Source of the DNA: Neiella marina
GTDB taxonomy: Bacteria; Pseudomonadota; Gammaproteobacteria; Enterobacterales; Neiellaceae
Reading direction: 5' to 3'
DNA length: 64,000 nucleotides
NCBI RefSeq assembly: GCF_002165625.1
Contig: NZ_NGNS01000009.1
Span: forward strand, 1-64,000
The translations under genes and the position numbers were made by a program. Shown here one piece after another: positions 44,878 to 53,742 of the stretch (positions are counted from its first letter, which is position 1; the number at the start of each line of letters is the position of its first letter). The notes under the pieces were generated by a model. The model was not told where the DNA came from. It saw nothing but the letters and a program-made list of their open reading frames with translations, and did not search any database.

Positions 44878-45990
44878 ATGCAAGTAGATTGGGTTTTGTT
44901 GCTGCAAGTACTTTTACTTACAGCTTTTACCACGTTCGTTATCATAGAGTTCGTCACGCCACTTGCTGTTAAGCTTGGTTTGGTCGACCGCCCAAATAAT
45001 ACCCGTAAGCACCACGTTGGCGATGTGCCATTGGCAGGCGGTATCGCTGTATTTATCAGTACTGCTGTTGGCTGCATTTTCTGGCTGGGCGCTTCCGTTG
45101 ACATAATGAAGTTCTACCTCCTCGCCTCTTCCTTCGTAGTCTTCGTTGGTATCTTGGATGACAAATACGAACTCAGTGTGAGAGCGCGTTTAGTCGGACA
45201 AACAATTGTTTCATTTCTTATCGTGGTTGGCGCTCAAACCCATTTGTCTTCTCTCGGCGACTTGTTTGGTTTTGGCGATATCACGCTAAACCCATCTGCC
45301 GCATTCTTGTTAACGGTGTTTGCTGTTTTGGCCGTTATTAACGCTTTTAATATGCTTGATGGAATGGACGGGTTGCTCGGTTGCGTGAGCATAGTCCCTT
45401 TGATGTCAGCAGGCTTGTTAATGATGAACAGTGCCATGCCGTATCAATGCCTCGTGTCGCTAATCATTGCTAGTGCTATTGTGCCGTTTCTGGTTTACAA
45501 CATAGGCGTCCCTGGCAGTAAAAACTTAACCAAGATTTTCCTCGGTGATGCAGGTAGTATGTTTCTTGGTTTGAGTGTCGTGTTCCTGATGATCAGTGGC
45601 TCTCAAGGTGAACAGGTAGCCTTTAATCCTGTTACCGCGCTCTGGCTAACGGCCATTCCTCTGATGGATCTAGCAACGGTGACTGCGCGTCGAATATACA
45701 AACGCAGCCCAATTTTTAATGCTGATAAAGAGCACTTACACCATGTGTTAATGCGAGCTGGGTTTACTCGTAAGCAAATCCTGTTGTTGGTTATGAGTTC
45801 ATCGTTACTATTTGCAGTCATAGGGGTTTTGGGCCAAAAAGCGGGTATGCCTGAGCCTCTAATGTTTGGTGCATTTTTAGCGTGCTTCGGTTGTTATGCA
45901 GTACTCATCCACGGCCGCATCCGTCAACACAAATTTCTCACTTTTTTGGCTGGCCTCTTAAATCGACGTCGCCAAACTGAGTTCAGTTAA
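44878..45990 (+). CDS. wecA: WecA-like undecaprenyl-phosphate sugar-1-P transferase
   Basis: Encodes 370 residues with about 11 membrane helices. Family motifs in order: VDRPNNTRKHHVGDVPLAGG, VGILDDKYELSVRAR (the DD catalytic pair), NAFNMLDGMDGLLG, IFLGDAGSMFLG and HLHHVLMRAGF. It starts a glycan on undecaprenyl phosphate, usually with GlcNAc-1-P. ATG at 44878 follows AAGGG seven bases upstream; a TTG at 44836 is rejected. It is first in the envelope glycan locus. Confidence 0.9.
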   Translation: MQVDWVLLLQVLLLTAFTTFVIIEFVTPLAVKLGLVDRPNNTRKHHVGDVPLAGGIAVFISTAVGCIFWLGASVDIMKFYLLASSFVVFVGILDDKYELSVRARLVGQTIVSFLIVVGAQTHLSSLGDLFGFGDITLNPSAAFLLTVFAVLAVINAFNMLDGMDGLLGCVSIVPLMSAGLLMMNSAMPYQCLVSLIIASAIVPFLVYNIGVPGSKNLTKIFLGDAGSMFLGLSVVFLMISGSQGEQVAFNPVTALWLTAIPLMDLATVTARRIYKRSPIFNADKEHLHHVLMRAGFTRKQILLLVMSSSLLFAVIGVLGQKAGMPEPLMFGAFLACFGCYAVLIHGRIRQHKFLTFLAGLLNRRRQTEFS

Positions 45991-46117
45991 GCTATCCCTT
46001 GTTTCCTCTTATATTGACGCGTTATAGTCGTCACCCAATTAAAGTGGCGTCAGTCCAGCTGTTACTATGCTCGACGACGAGCTTTTAGACAACGGATTGA
46101 TACGAAAGATATTCCTC

Positions 46118-46483
46118 ATGAACAAGCTTGTTTCTATCGGCTGTATAGCTATAGGTTTTGCCTTAAGCGGCTGTGCCAGCCCTCCGCCAGAAGTTTCGGC
46201 TTCAGTACCGTTACTCTCCTCTGATGCAACTTTTGATGCTGATTACTTAAGTCCCCAAGTCTCATCGCAAATGGATGTTGCGACTCCTGGTGATGTGGTC
46301 GTGCGGCAAATCGGAGACCTGACTGTACTTAGCGGCTATCAGTCAGCACTTGGCTTAGAGTGTAAAAAGTTACTGGTTAACGCCCCTCAATTTAAGCCCT
46401 ATAAAACAGCAGCTTGTAAAAATGCTCAAGGCTGGTTTCTCACACCAAGTCTGATGCCCGTTGAAGCCACCGATACTCAATAG
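46118..46483 (+). CDS. Small outer-membrane lipoprotein of the export locus
   Basis: Encodes 121 residues. A signal peptide ends in lipobox LSGC with Cys19; Ala at +2 predicts the outer membrane. A middle segment reads VVRQIGDLTVLSGYQSALG and three further Cys follow. I do not recognise the family. The place just before a KpsD-like exporter suggests a role in export or anchoring. The ATG at 46118 is chosen for the signal peptide; an upstream ATG at 46067 would bury it. Confidence 0.7.
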   Translation: MNKLVSIGCIAIGFALSGCASPPPEVSASVPLLSSDATFDADYLSPQVSSQMDVATPGDVVVRQIGDLTVLSGYQSALGLECKKLLVNAPQFKPYKTAACKNAQGWFLTPSLMPVEATDTQ

Positions 46484-46493
46484 GAAGCCGACT

Positions 46494-48329
46494 ATGCGCC
46501 CGTATCGCTCTCAAGCGTTGTTAGCAACCCTGCTGCTTATCGTGGTAGGCCCATTGCAAGCCCAAACGTTAACCCCCGACCAGATTGCCACTTTGCAACA
46601 ACAGCAACGAGAACAAGGCAATTCATCTCAAACTGGGTTGCAAGGTCCGCAAGCTAACTTCACTAATGGCCTGCTTAACCAAGACCTCAATCAACAGGTG
46701 ACAACCAACCAAACGCTTCAGCAAGGCCAGTACCAAAATTCTGCAAGGCAAGGTGTCATGTTGCCCGGTGAGCAACGTATTGAAATGCTGCTGCCGCCAT
46801 CGGAACTCGGCGTTCCCGCGCCATACGGTGCTAACCTGTTTGCTGGTGGTTACGAAAGTGAACGCATCGATGGTTTAAACGATGATTACCTAATTGCTGC
46901 CGGTGACAAAATCAATATTTGGATGTGGGGAGCGGTCAACTTTTCACAAATTGTCACGGTCGATAATCAAGGCAATATCTTTATCCCTAATATTGGCCCA
47001 ATAATGGTTGCCAACACCAGAGCCAGCCAAGTCAACGCTTTAGTCACTCAGCAAATAAAACGAATTTATCAAAAGAACGTTCAGGTCTATGTCAATTTGC
47101 TGACGGCAACCCCAGTCAGTGTTTATCTTGCTGGTCCTGTCGTGCGCCCTGGTCAATATGCCGGTATGGCCTCGGATAGCATTCTTTACTTCCTTAAACG
47201 CGCCGGTGGTATTGATGCCGATCGCGGTAGTTACCGACACATTAAAGTTTTACGCAACGGCAAAGCGGTGGTTCGCTTTGATTTATACGACTTTATGCGC
47301 AACGGCCAATTGCCTGGCTTCACCTTTAAAGACAAAGACGTGATTTTGGTTGAAGCACAAGGGGCAACGGTCACGGTGGTGGAAGGCGCTCGTAATCCGT
47401 TCCGTTTTGAATTTGCCAATGAATTTGCTTCAGGCCAAGAGCTAGCCACTTACGCCAGACCTTTGGCAAAGATTTCTCATGTTGGGGTGATTGGCACTCG
47501 CAACGATGGCCCTTTTTCGGTGTATATCCCATATCAGGAGTTTGCTCAATTCCAATTAAGCGACGGCGATCGGCTGATGTTTAATGATGATTGGGACCCT
47601 GAAATCTACGATGTGCAGGTCTCTGGTAGTCACCTAGGCCCGTCGTATTACACCGTGCGCAAACAAACTCGCCTCTATGACTTGTTAAGCCACATCGAAA
47701 TTGATCCTGTTCTGACCGACTTCAAGAACATTTATGTACTTCGCCAGAGCGTTGCCCAAAAACAAAAAGAGATGATTGATCAATCGCTCGACCGGTTAGA
47801 GCGAAGTGTCTATACCGCGCCGGTTCAGTCAACAGGTGAGGGCTCAATTCGCGCCCAAGAAGCGGCATTAGTTACCGATTTTGTGAGGCGCGCCAAGCAG
47901 ATCCAACCGCTTGGTAAAGTAATTGTCTCTGAACACGGCAAAATCGCTAATATTTTGCTGGAGCAGGGCGACGAAATTGTTATTCCGCAGAAATCCGATT
48001 TAGTCCATATCGGCGGTGAAGTCCTCATGCCGCAATCGGTGGTGTTCAACGATCAGGCGAGCATTGAAGATTATGTTGCTTGGGCTGGCGGTTATACTGA
48101 GCGGGCCAATTATGAGCGCATTTTAATCGTTCACGCCAATGGTCTATCAAGTTTTGTTGGCGATGGCAGCAATCATTGGATGGCGGGTAGTAGCCCACGG
48201 GTGGAATTAAAACCGGGCGACCAAATTTTGGTGTTACCAAAAATCGATGCCAAGACCTTACAGGCAGTCAAAGATATCACCCAAATTGTTTATCAAATCG
48301 CCATCGCTGCTAACGTGGTGTTGGATTAA
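46494..48329 (+). CDS. kpsD: KpsD-like polysaccharide export protein
   Basis: Encodes 611 residues with a signal peptide (cleavage near LQA at 21-23). A Gln/Asn-rich stretch follows, then the Poly_export domain (LIAAGDKINIWMWGAVNFSQ, VDNQGNIFIPNIGPIMV) and several SLBB-type repeats (VYLAGPVVRPGQYAGM, VHIGGEVLMPQSVVF). Such periplasmic/outer-membrane proteins form the exit path for group 2/3 capsule. It lacks a lipobox, unlike Wza, so KpsD is the better name. ATG at 46494 follows AGGA. Confidence 0.85.
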   Translation: MRPYRSQALLATLLLIVVGPLQAQTLTPDQIATLQQQQREQGNSSQTGLQGPQANFTNGLLNQDLNQQVTTNQTLQQGQYQNSARQGVMLPGEQRIEMLLPPSELGVPAPYGANLFAGGYESERIDGLNDDYLIAAGDKINIWMWGAVNFSQIVTVDNQGNIFIPNIGPIMVANTRASQVNALVTQQIKRIYQKNVQVYVNLLTATPVSVYLAGPVVRPGQYAGMASDSILYFLKRAGGIDADRGSYRHIKVLRNGKAVVRFDLYDFMRNGQLPGFTFKDKDVILVEAQGATVTVVEGARNPFRFEFANEFASGQELATYARPLAKISHVGVIGTRNDGPFSVYIPYQEFAQFQLSDGDRLMFNDDWDPEIYDVQVSGSHLGPSYYTVRKQTRLYDLLSHIEIDPVLTDFKNIYVLRQSVAQKQKEMIDQSLDRLERSVYTAPVQSTGEGSIRAQEAALVTDFVRRAKQIQPLGKVIVSEHGKIANILLEQGDEIVIPQKSDLVHIGGEVLMPQSVVFNDQASIEDYVAWAGGYTERANYERILIVHANGLSSFVGDGSNHWMAGSSPRVELKPGDQILVLPKIDAKTLQAVKDITQIVYQIAIAANVVLD

Positions 48330-48332
48330 ACT

Positions 48333-49121
48333 GTGGCTGAAATAAAGCGTAGAACAACGTTGCAAATATGGGGCGATGTCATATTCGCCCTATTTATTCG
48401 TGAATTGCGAAGTAAATTCAACGATAAATTTGGTATAACCTGGGCACTAGTTGAACCTCTCTCGTTTATCCTACTATTGTCATATGGTCGAACTTTAATT
48501 ACCGGCGGTGACGAAGTTCATACCATGCCCGCTTTCAGTTTTATGATGTATGGCATGTTATTGGTACAACTCTTCCTTAACGTGTTGGCAGCATCTGCTG
48601 CAGCGATTAAGCGAAACAAGCCCCTTTATGCTTTTCGACAGGTACAACCAATAAGTGCAGTAATCTCTGCCACTTTGCAAGAAGCCCTTATCAAACTATT
48701 TGTTTATGCGGCGATTATTCTCTTCATGTTCTTTGTGGTAATCGAGATCAGGATGGACAATGCACTAGTGTTGGGTTTAGTGATTTTTCTGCTGGTTCTT
48801 TTTACGGCTAGCTTAGGCTTGTTATTTGGGCTCGCAGAGCTGTATGTTGAGGAAGTTCAAAAAGTACGGCAGATTATCACTAGGCCAATATTTTTCATCT
48901 CCGGTGTGTTTTTTAGCCTTCAGGATATGCCACAGGAGTATTGGCCATATCTGAACTGGAACCCGGTTCTTCATGCTATCGAGCTATCTCGGCAAGCGGC
49001 GTATCAGTCTTTTGGAGCAAAAGGAGTCGACCTTTCCTTTCTCGTTTTCTCTACGCTAATAATGTTGTTTCTTGCTCTTAGCTGTTACCGAGTGTTCTGG
49101 AAGGGGGCTATCAGCCGATGA
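48333..49121 (+). CDS. kpsM: KpsM-like ABC-2 polysaccharide export permease
   Basis: Encodes 262 residues with six membrane helices. ALFIRELRSKFNDKFGITWA and PIFFISGVFFSLQDMPQEYW are typical of KpsM/ABC-2 exporters. It moves undecaprenyl- or lipid-linked glycan across the inner membrane with the next gene. The start is GTG. Overlaps kpsT by four bases. Confidence 0.9.
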   Translation: MAEIKRRTTLQIWGDVIFALFIRELRSKFNDKFGITWALVEPLSFILLLSYGRTLITGGDEVHTMPAFSFMMYGMLLVQLFLNVLAASAAAIKRNKPLYAFRQVQPISAVISATLQEALIKLFVYAAIILFMFFVVIEIRMDNALVLGLVIFLLVLFTASLGLLFGLAELYVEEVQKVRQIITRPIFFISGVFFSLQDMPQEYWPYLNWNPVLHAIELSRQAAYQSFGAKGVDLSFLVFSTLIMLFLALSCYRVFWKGAISR

Positions 49122-49774
49122 TTAGCCTGCAAGGCGTAACAAAATACTACCCTTCAAAGCTAGGTAACCAATACATCTTCAAAGATCTATGGTTTGATAT
49201 TCCTGAAGGGCAAAATATTGGCTTGTTGGGCTCCAACGGAGCCGGTAAGTCAACGTTGTTTAGAATGTTGGCAGGAAGTGAATACCCCAATCGAGGGCAA
49301 ATCCAAACGAATCTTAACTTGTCTTGGCCAGTAGCTTTAGCTACAGGCATTCATCCCCAGATGTCTGGACGAGAAAACACCAGGTTCATTGGTCGGGTTA
49401 ATGGTGTTATCGACTTGGATAGTTATGAACAAAAAGTACGAGACTTTTCTGAATTAGGTAAACGTTATGATTTGCCAGTGAGAAGTTATTCAAGTGGCAT
49501 GAGGGCTCGTCTAGCTTTTGCTTGCTGTATATCCATAAACTTCGACATTTATTTGATTGACGAAGCATTATCTGTTGGTGATCCCAAGTTTAAAAAGAAA
49601 GCACGAGAATCCATGATCGAAAAGAGTAAAAAAGCCAACTTGATTATGGTTAGCCACGACATCGATGAAATTCGATTTTTCTGCGATAGTGCGATCGTAA
49701 TTGATAAAGGAAATTTAGATTTCTATAACGATCTAGAAGAGGCGATCTCAGTTTATCAAGGTGAACACCGATGA
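49118..49774 (+). CDS. kpsT: KpsT-like ABC export ATPase
   Basis: Encodes 218 residues: Walker A GSNGAGKSTLFRML, signature VRSYSSGMRARLAFA, Walker B FDIYLIDEALSVGD. The length is that of KpsT; it lacks the C-terminal carbohydrate-binding domain of the longer O-antigen Wzt. The next gene overlaps by four bases. Confidence 0.92.
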   Translation: MISLQGVTKYYPSKLGNQYIFKDLWFDIPEGQNIGLLGSNGAGKSTLFRMLAGSEYPNRGQIQTNLNLSWPVALATGIHPQMSGRENTRFIGRVNGVIDLDSYEQKVRDFSELGKRYDLPVRSYSSGMRARLAFACCISINFDIYLIDEALSVGDPKFKKKARESMIEKSKKANLIMVSHDIDEIRFFCDSAIVIDKGNLDFYNDLEEAISVYQGEHR

Positions 49775-51234
49775 GCGACTTAGGCTTAGTTAATGAACGC
49801 TTTCGAGAGCTTAAAAGCTCTCTATCTTCTGAGCAATGGGGGGATGCAGAGTATCTGTTGGTAATGTCAAAGAGTTTGAGAACAGAAGATATCGCAATGT
49901 CTTTTCGTTTGATACAACGCGTAAAAAACTTAGCGCCTAGTCACCCTGAAGTAACAAGTCTGCTCCCAGAAATTCGAAGGGAATTTAAACAGAATTACCC
50001 CGATGCGATGAAAGTATCTAGTCGTACACTTGCCCGAAGAAATGTAAGCATGAAACTAAAAGACTTGATAAAAAAAACGCCCGCAAAAAGTCAATCTTTA
50101 TGGTCAAAGATTCCAAAGCGTTATCAAACACCAGTTTATTTATGGGTTGTATTGCCGTTGCTTTGCTTTGCGTTTTACCAGTTGATATGGGCATCAGATC
50201 GCTTTGAAAGCCAGTCTCAAGTCATCGTAAAGCAGCCCGACTCCTCATCATTGATGGACCCGGCAATGGCATTACTCACGGGGATGGGGGTGCCAGCCTC
50301 GGGAACCGATGTTTACTTAGTAGAACGCTATATCTATTCACGTGACATGCTGAATTATTTGGAAGCTCAACTTAACGTTAAGGATCACTACCAAAGCAAG
50401 TCAATCGATCTTTTTAGCCGGCTGCATTCTTGGCATAGTCGGGAGGACTTTGCGGATTATTATCGGCAGCACATCAGCGTAGAAGTCGATTCACTTTCCT
50501 CAGTTATTACCATCAGGGTTCAAGCTTATTCTGCTGATTATGCTCAAGCTCTTAACAATGAGTTAGTTCGCAGAGCAGAGTGGTATATCAATAGCGTTGG
50601 CCACTATATGGCGAAAGAGCAGATGGCGTTTATGCAGCAAGAGCATGAAGTTGTGGAAAACAAACTCCGAGAAGCTCAAAACCGCCTATTGAGTTTTCAA
50701 GAGCAATACAATCTGCTCGATCCTGCCGCAGAGGGGATGGCATTGCAGGAAATTACTTATAGCATTGAAGCGCAACTATCAGTAAAACAAGCGGAGCTCA
50801 AAGCTCTGAAAACAGTTATGTCCGATAGCGCGCCTGAAGTTATTTCGGCATCATCGGAAATCGAAGCCCTATCTGAGCAGCTAAAACTAGAACGTAATAG
50901 GTTATCTCCCAATAAAAAAATCGATATGACAAGAGCTGCAGGCGACGATATACCGCAGTTGTCTGTTGGAGAAATATTGGCGATGTATAGTGACCACAAA
51001 GTTGCAATGGAACTGGCTCTTCAAGCATATACTTCATCATTGGTCTCTCTTGAGAAGGCCCGAATCGAAGCTTACCGTCAACTTCAATATTTGGTTACGG
51101 TAGAAACAGCAACTCAGCCAGAAGACGCTAAGTACCCGATGGCATCATACAACATTCTGCTATTCGCGCTTGTTTTACTGATGCTATTTGGCATCGGGAA
51201 TATTATTAGAGCAACAATTCGAGAGCTTGCTTGA
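49771..51234 (+). CDS. kpsE: KpsE-like inner-membrane export protein with N-terminal extension
   Basis: Encodes 487 residues, about 100 more than usual KpsE. Residues 1-115 form a helical, TPR-like soluble part (WGDAEYLLVMSKSLRTEDIA) in the cytoplasm. A membrane helix at ~121-142 is followed by a periplasmic coiled coil (DPAMALLTGMGVPASGTDVY, ENKLREAQNRLLSFQEQYN) and a final helix near 460-480. KpsE bridges KpsMT and KpsD. The extension may bind an ATPase or glycosyltransferase; that is inference. Confidence 0.85.
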   Translation: MSDLGLVNERFRELKSSLSSEQWGDAEYLLVMSKSLRTEDIAMSFRLIQRVKNLAPSHPEVTSLLPEIRREFKQNYPDAMKVSSRTLARRNVSMKLKDLIKKTPAKSQSLWSKIPKRYQTPVYLWVVLPLLCFAFYQLIWASDRFESQSQVIVKQPDSSSLMDPAMALLTGMGVPASGTDVYLVERYIYSRDMLNYLEAQLNVKDHYQSKSIDLFSRLHSWHSREDFADYYRQHISVEVDSLSSVITIRVQAYSADYAQALNNELVRRAEWYINSVGHYMAKEQMAFMQQEHEVVENKLREAQNRLLSFQEQYNLLDPAAEGMALQEITYSIEAQLSVKQAELKALKTVMSDSAPEVISASSEIEALSEQLKLERNRLSPNKKIDMTRAAGDDIPQLSVGEILAMYSDHKVAMELALQAYTSSLVSLEKARIEAYRQLQYLVTVETATQPEDAKYPMASYNILLFALVLLMLFGIGNIIRATIRELA

Positions 51235-51290
51235 ATACAAAAAATGAGATTTTGACGTGATTACCAACCGTAAAAAATGGAGAGAGTGTT

Positions 51291-52175
51291 TTGCCGCGTA
51301 AAGGAATAGTTTTAGCTGGGGGCTCTGGAACTCGCCTACACCCTTTGACTCGAGTCATTAGCAAGCAGTTGATGCCTGTTTATGACAAGCCCATGATTTA
51401 TTATCCAATCTCAACTCTTATGTTAGCTGGGATCCGAGATATTTTGCTTATTTCGACGCCAGAAGAATTGCCCAGATTTCAGGAGTTACTGGGAGATGGA
51501 AGCCAATGGGGACTTAATCTTCAATATGTCGCGCAACCTTCTCCTGATGGTTTGGCTCAAGCCTTTATTTTAGGGCAGGACTTCATTGGCAGCGATCCCA
51601 GCTGTTTAGTGCTAGGTGATAACATTTTTTATGGTCATGGCCTCACAGAAAGCCTCAAGCGAGCAAATGGTGCAAGTCATGGAGCAACTGTGTTTGGTTA
51701 TCATGTTCATGATCCAGAGCGATATGGTGTTGTCGAGTTTGACAAAGAGGGGCATGCTATTTCGATTGAAGAAAAGCCGCCCCGGCCCAAGTCAAACTAT
51801 GCGGTTACTGGCCTTTATTTCTATGACAACCAAGTAATAGACATAGCGAAATCGATTAAGCCATCTCCACGTGGTGAGCTTGAGATCACAGACGTTAACA
51901 TGATCTATTTAGAGCAGAAGCAATTGAATGTCGAAGTTATGGGAAGGGGGTCTGCTTGGCTAGATACAGGAACCCATGACTCATTATTGGAAGCTGCTAA
52001 TTTTATTTCCGCTATCGAAAAGCGGCAAGGCCTAAAGGTATGTTGCCCAGAAGAAATAGCTTATCGTTTCGGTTATATTGATGCGCAGCAAATTGAGCAA
52101 TTGGCGCAGCCATTGATGAAAAATGGCTATGGAAAATACCTTATGGCCATGCTTAAAGACGATGTTTTTATCTAA
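51291..52175 (+). CDS. rmlA: Glucose-1-phosphate thymidylyltransferase RmlA
   Basis: Encodes 294 residues: [38 protein letters not shown] and [13 protein letters not shown] are strict RmlA motifs. First step to dTDP-L-rhamnose. TTG at 51291 gives the expected N-terminus and has GGAGAGAG eight bases upstream. Next is rmlC after 14 bases. Confidence 0.96.
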   Translation: MPRKGIVLAGGSGTRLHPLTRVISKQLMPVYDKPMIYYPISTLMLAGIRDILLISTPEELPRFQELLGDGSQWGLNLQYVAQPSPDGLAQAFILGQDFIGSDPSCLVLGDNIFYGHGLTESLKRANGASHGATVFGYHVHDPERYGVVEFDKEGHAISIEEKPPRPKSNYAVTGLYFYDNQVIDIAKSIKPSPRGELEITDVNMIYLEQKQLNVEVMGRGSAWLDTGTHDSLLEAANFISAIEKRQGLKVCCPEEIAYRFGYIDAQQIEQLAQPLMKNGYGKYLMAMLKDDVFI

Positions 52176-52189
52176 GGGGCAATATTCAC

Positions 52190-52741
52190 ATGAACTATGT
52201 AAAAACAGCCATTCCTGATGTTTTGCTGCTTGAGCCTACCGTATTTGGTGACGAACGAGGCTTTTTCATGGAAACATTTCGAGCTGATGAATTTGCCAAA
52301 CAAACCGGCGCGAGGGCTTTTATCCAAGATAATCACTCTAGATCGTCACGTGGCATTTTAAGAGGCTTGCATTACCAAACTCAGCAAACTCAAGGAAAAC
52401 TGGTTCGAGTAGTGCAAGGCGAAGTATTTGATGTGGCAGTGGACATGCGCCAAAATTCGCCAACTTTTGGTAAGTGGGTTGGTTATTTGCTATCCGCTGA
52501 AAACAAGCGTCAGTTATGGGTACCAGAAGGCTTCGCACACGGCTTTTATGTAACAAGTGAAACTGCAGAGTTTGTTTATAAATGCACTGACTATTATGCA
52601 CCAGAGTATGATGTGTCTGTTAAATGGGATGATCCAGAAATTGGCATTGAATGGCCTCTTTTCGAAGAGCAAGCGCCTCAATTGTCTGAGAAGGATTTGA
52701 ATGGCAAAAGCTTCCAAGAAGCACCTAAATTTTTACTTTAG
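52190..52741 (+). CDS. rmlC: dTDP-4-dehydrorhamnose 3,5-epimerase RmlC
   Basis: Encodes 183 residues, a cupin. FGDERGFFMETFRADEF, DNHSRSSRGILRGLHYQ (catalytic His) and PEGFAHGFYV are diagnostic. It makes the third step of dTDP-L-rhamnose. A 103-base spacer with repeat remnants separates it from rmlD. Confidence 0.96.
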   Translation: MNYVKTAIPDVLLLEPTVFGDERGFFMETFRADEFAKQTGARAFIQDNHSRSSRGILRGLHYQTQQTQGKLVRVVQGEVFDVAVDMRQNSPTFGKWVGYLLSAENKRQLWVPEGFAHGFYVTSETAEFVYKCTDYYAPEYDVSVKWDDPEIGIEWPLFEEQAPQLSEKDLNGKSFQEAPKFLL

Positions 52742-52762
52742 GATTAGTCGTTATAACAAATC

Positions 52763-52831
52763 GTTCGCCCAGAACTTGTCTAAGGTGGACGGGAAATAAA
52801 GGCTGTTCGTCCTAAGCTCGTCAAAGGATGA
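52763..52831 (+). repeat. Two degenerate REP-like repeat units between rmlC and rmlD
   Basis: GTTCGCCCAGAACTTGTCTA at 52763-52782 plus AGGTGGACGG, and GTTCGTCCTAAGCTCGTCAA at about 52806-52825 plus AGGATGA, resemble the GTTCG(C/T)CCTGAGCTTGTCGAAGG dispersed repeat seen in many bacteria. Each is imperfect, suggesting decay. Confidence 0.5.
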
Positions 52832-52844
52832 TCAGAAGGAAATT

Positions 52845-53726
52845 ATGAAAGTACTAGTGACAGGAAAAGGCGGTCAGTTAGCTTGGGAGTTGGCTCAAAC
52901 TAAACCTGAATTTGTAGAACTTGTCGAGTTAGGTATTGAAGATCTAGATATAACTGACAGCGAAGCTGTCGGTACCCTAATCGCAGAGATCAAGCCAAAT
53001 GCTATTATCAACGCCGCAGCATATACTGCTGTTGACAAGGCCGAAACAGACTCAGAACTAGCATACGCCGTCAATCAAAAAGGTGCTGCCAACTTAGCTA
53101 AAGTAGCAAAGGAACTGAGTGCTAAATTACTTCACGTTTCTACCGATTTTGTCTTCGCAGGCGACAAAGTTACGCCTTATCAAGTGGGGGACGAGCCTTC
53201 TCCATTGGGCGTTTATGGTGCGTCTAAATTGGCTGGAGACCAAGATGTAGCGAACATTATCGGTACTCAAGGCTTAATTGTACGAACAGCTTGGGTTTAC
53301 TCGGCAAATGGCAATAACTTTGTCAAAACCATGCTGAGGCTGATGGCTGAGAAAGAGCAATTGGGAGTTATTTACGATCAGGTAGGTACGCCAACTTGGG
53401 CGAAGGGCCTCGCAAAATGGCTCTGGAAAACGCTGGAGCAAGATTGGCAATTCGAACAGTGCCCAATTTTTCATTGGACGGATGCAGGGGTAGCATCGTG
53501 GTACGACTTCGCAGATGCTATTCAAGAGCTAGGTATAGAGAAAGGTTTTTTAAAAAAATCTATACCGATTTCTCCCATTCCGACCTCTGCATATCCTACT
53601 CCCGCAAAGCGCCCATCATTTAGTGTGCTAGATAAAACCGAGTCAGAGCAATTTACTAACATATCCACAATTCACTGGCGCAAACAGTTAAGTAGCATGC
53701 TCGATGAGCTCAAAGGACAACTTTAA
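52845..53726 (+). CDS. rmlD: dTDP-4-dehydrorhamnose reductase RmlD
   Basis: Encodes 293 residues: Rossmann GKGGQLAWEL, NAAAYTAVDKAETDSELAY, VSTDFVFAGD and catalytic YGASKLAGD. Last step to dTDP-L-rhamnose. AAGGAA precedes the ATG. Its end overlaps an in-frame upstream start of rmlB. Confidence 0.95.
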   Translation: MKVLVTGKGGQLAWELAQTKPEFVELVELGIEDLDITDSEAVGTLIAEIKPNAIINAAAYTAVDKAETDSELAYAVNQKGAANLAKVAKELSAKLLHVSTDFVFAGDKVTPYQVGDEPSPLGVYGASKLAGDQDVANIIGTQGLIVRTAWVYSANGNNFVKTMLRLMAEKEQLGVIYDQVGTPTWAKGLAKWLWKTLEQDWQFEQCPIFHWTDAGVASWYDFADAIQELGIEKGFLKKSIPISPIPTSAYPTPAKRPSFSVLDKTESEQFTNISTIHWRKQLSSMLDELKGQL

Positions 53727-53742
53727 GGTTATTAAAAACAAA

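Noticed and set aside
44381-46117. JUMPstart/ops element for RfaH at the head of the polysaccharide locus
   Set aside because: No GGCGGTAGC-type sequence was found on reading the 44381-44877 and 45991-46117 gaps.
52742-52844. CRISPR-like or mobile-element end between rmlC and rmlD
   Set aside because: Only two imperfect units with unequal content, no spacers, no transposase remnant; a REP-like relic explains it better.
53704-53742. Earlier in-frame ATG for rmlB
   Set aside because: It adds 13 residues within the end of rmlD that are not typical of RmlB, which normally begins just before the GGAGFIG loop.
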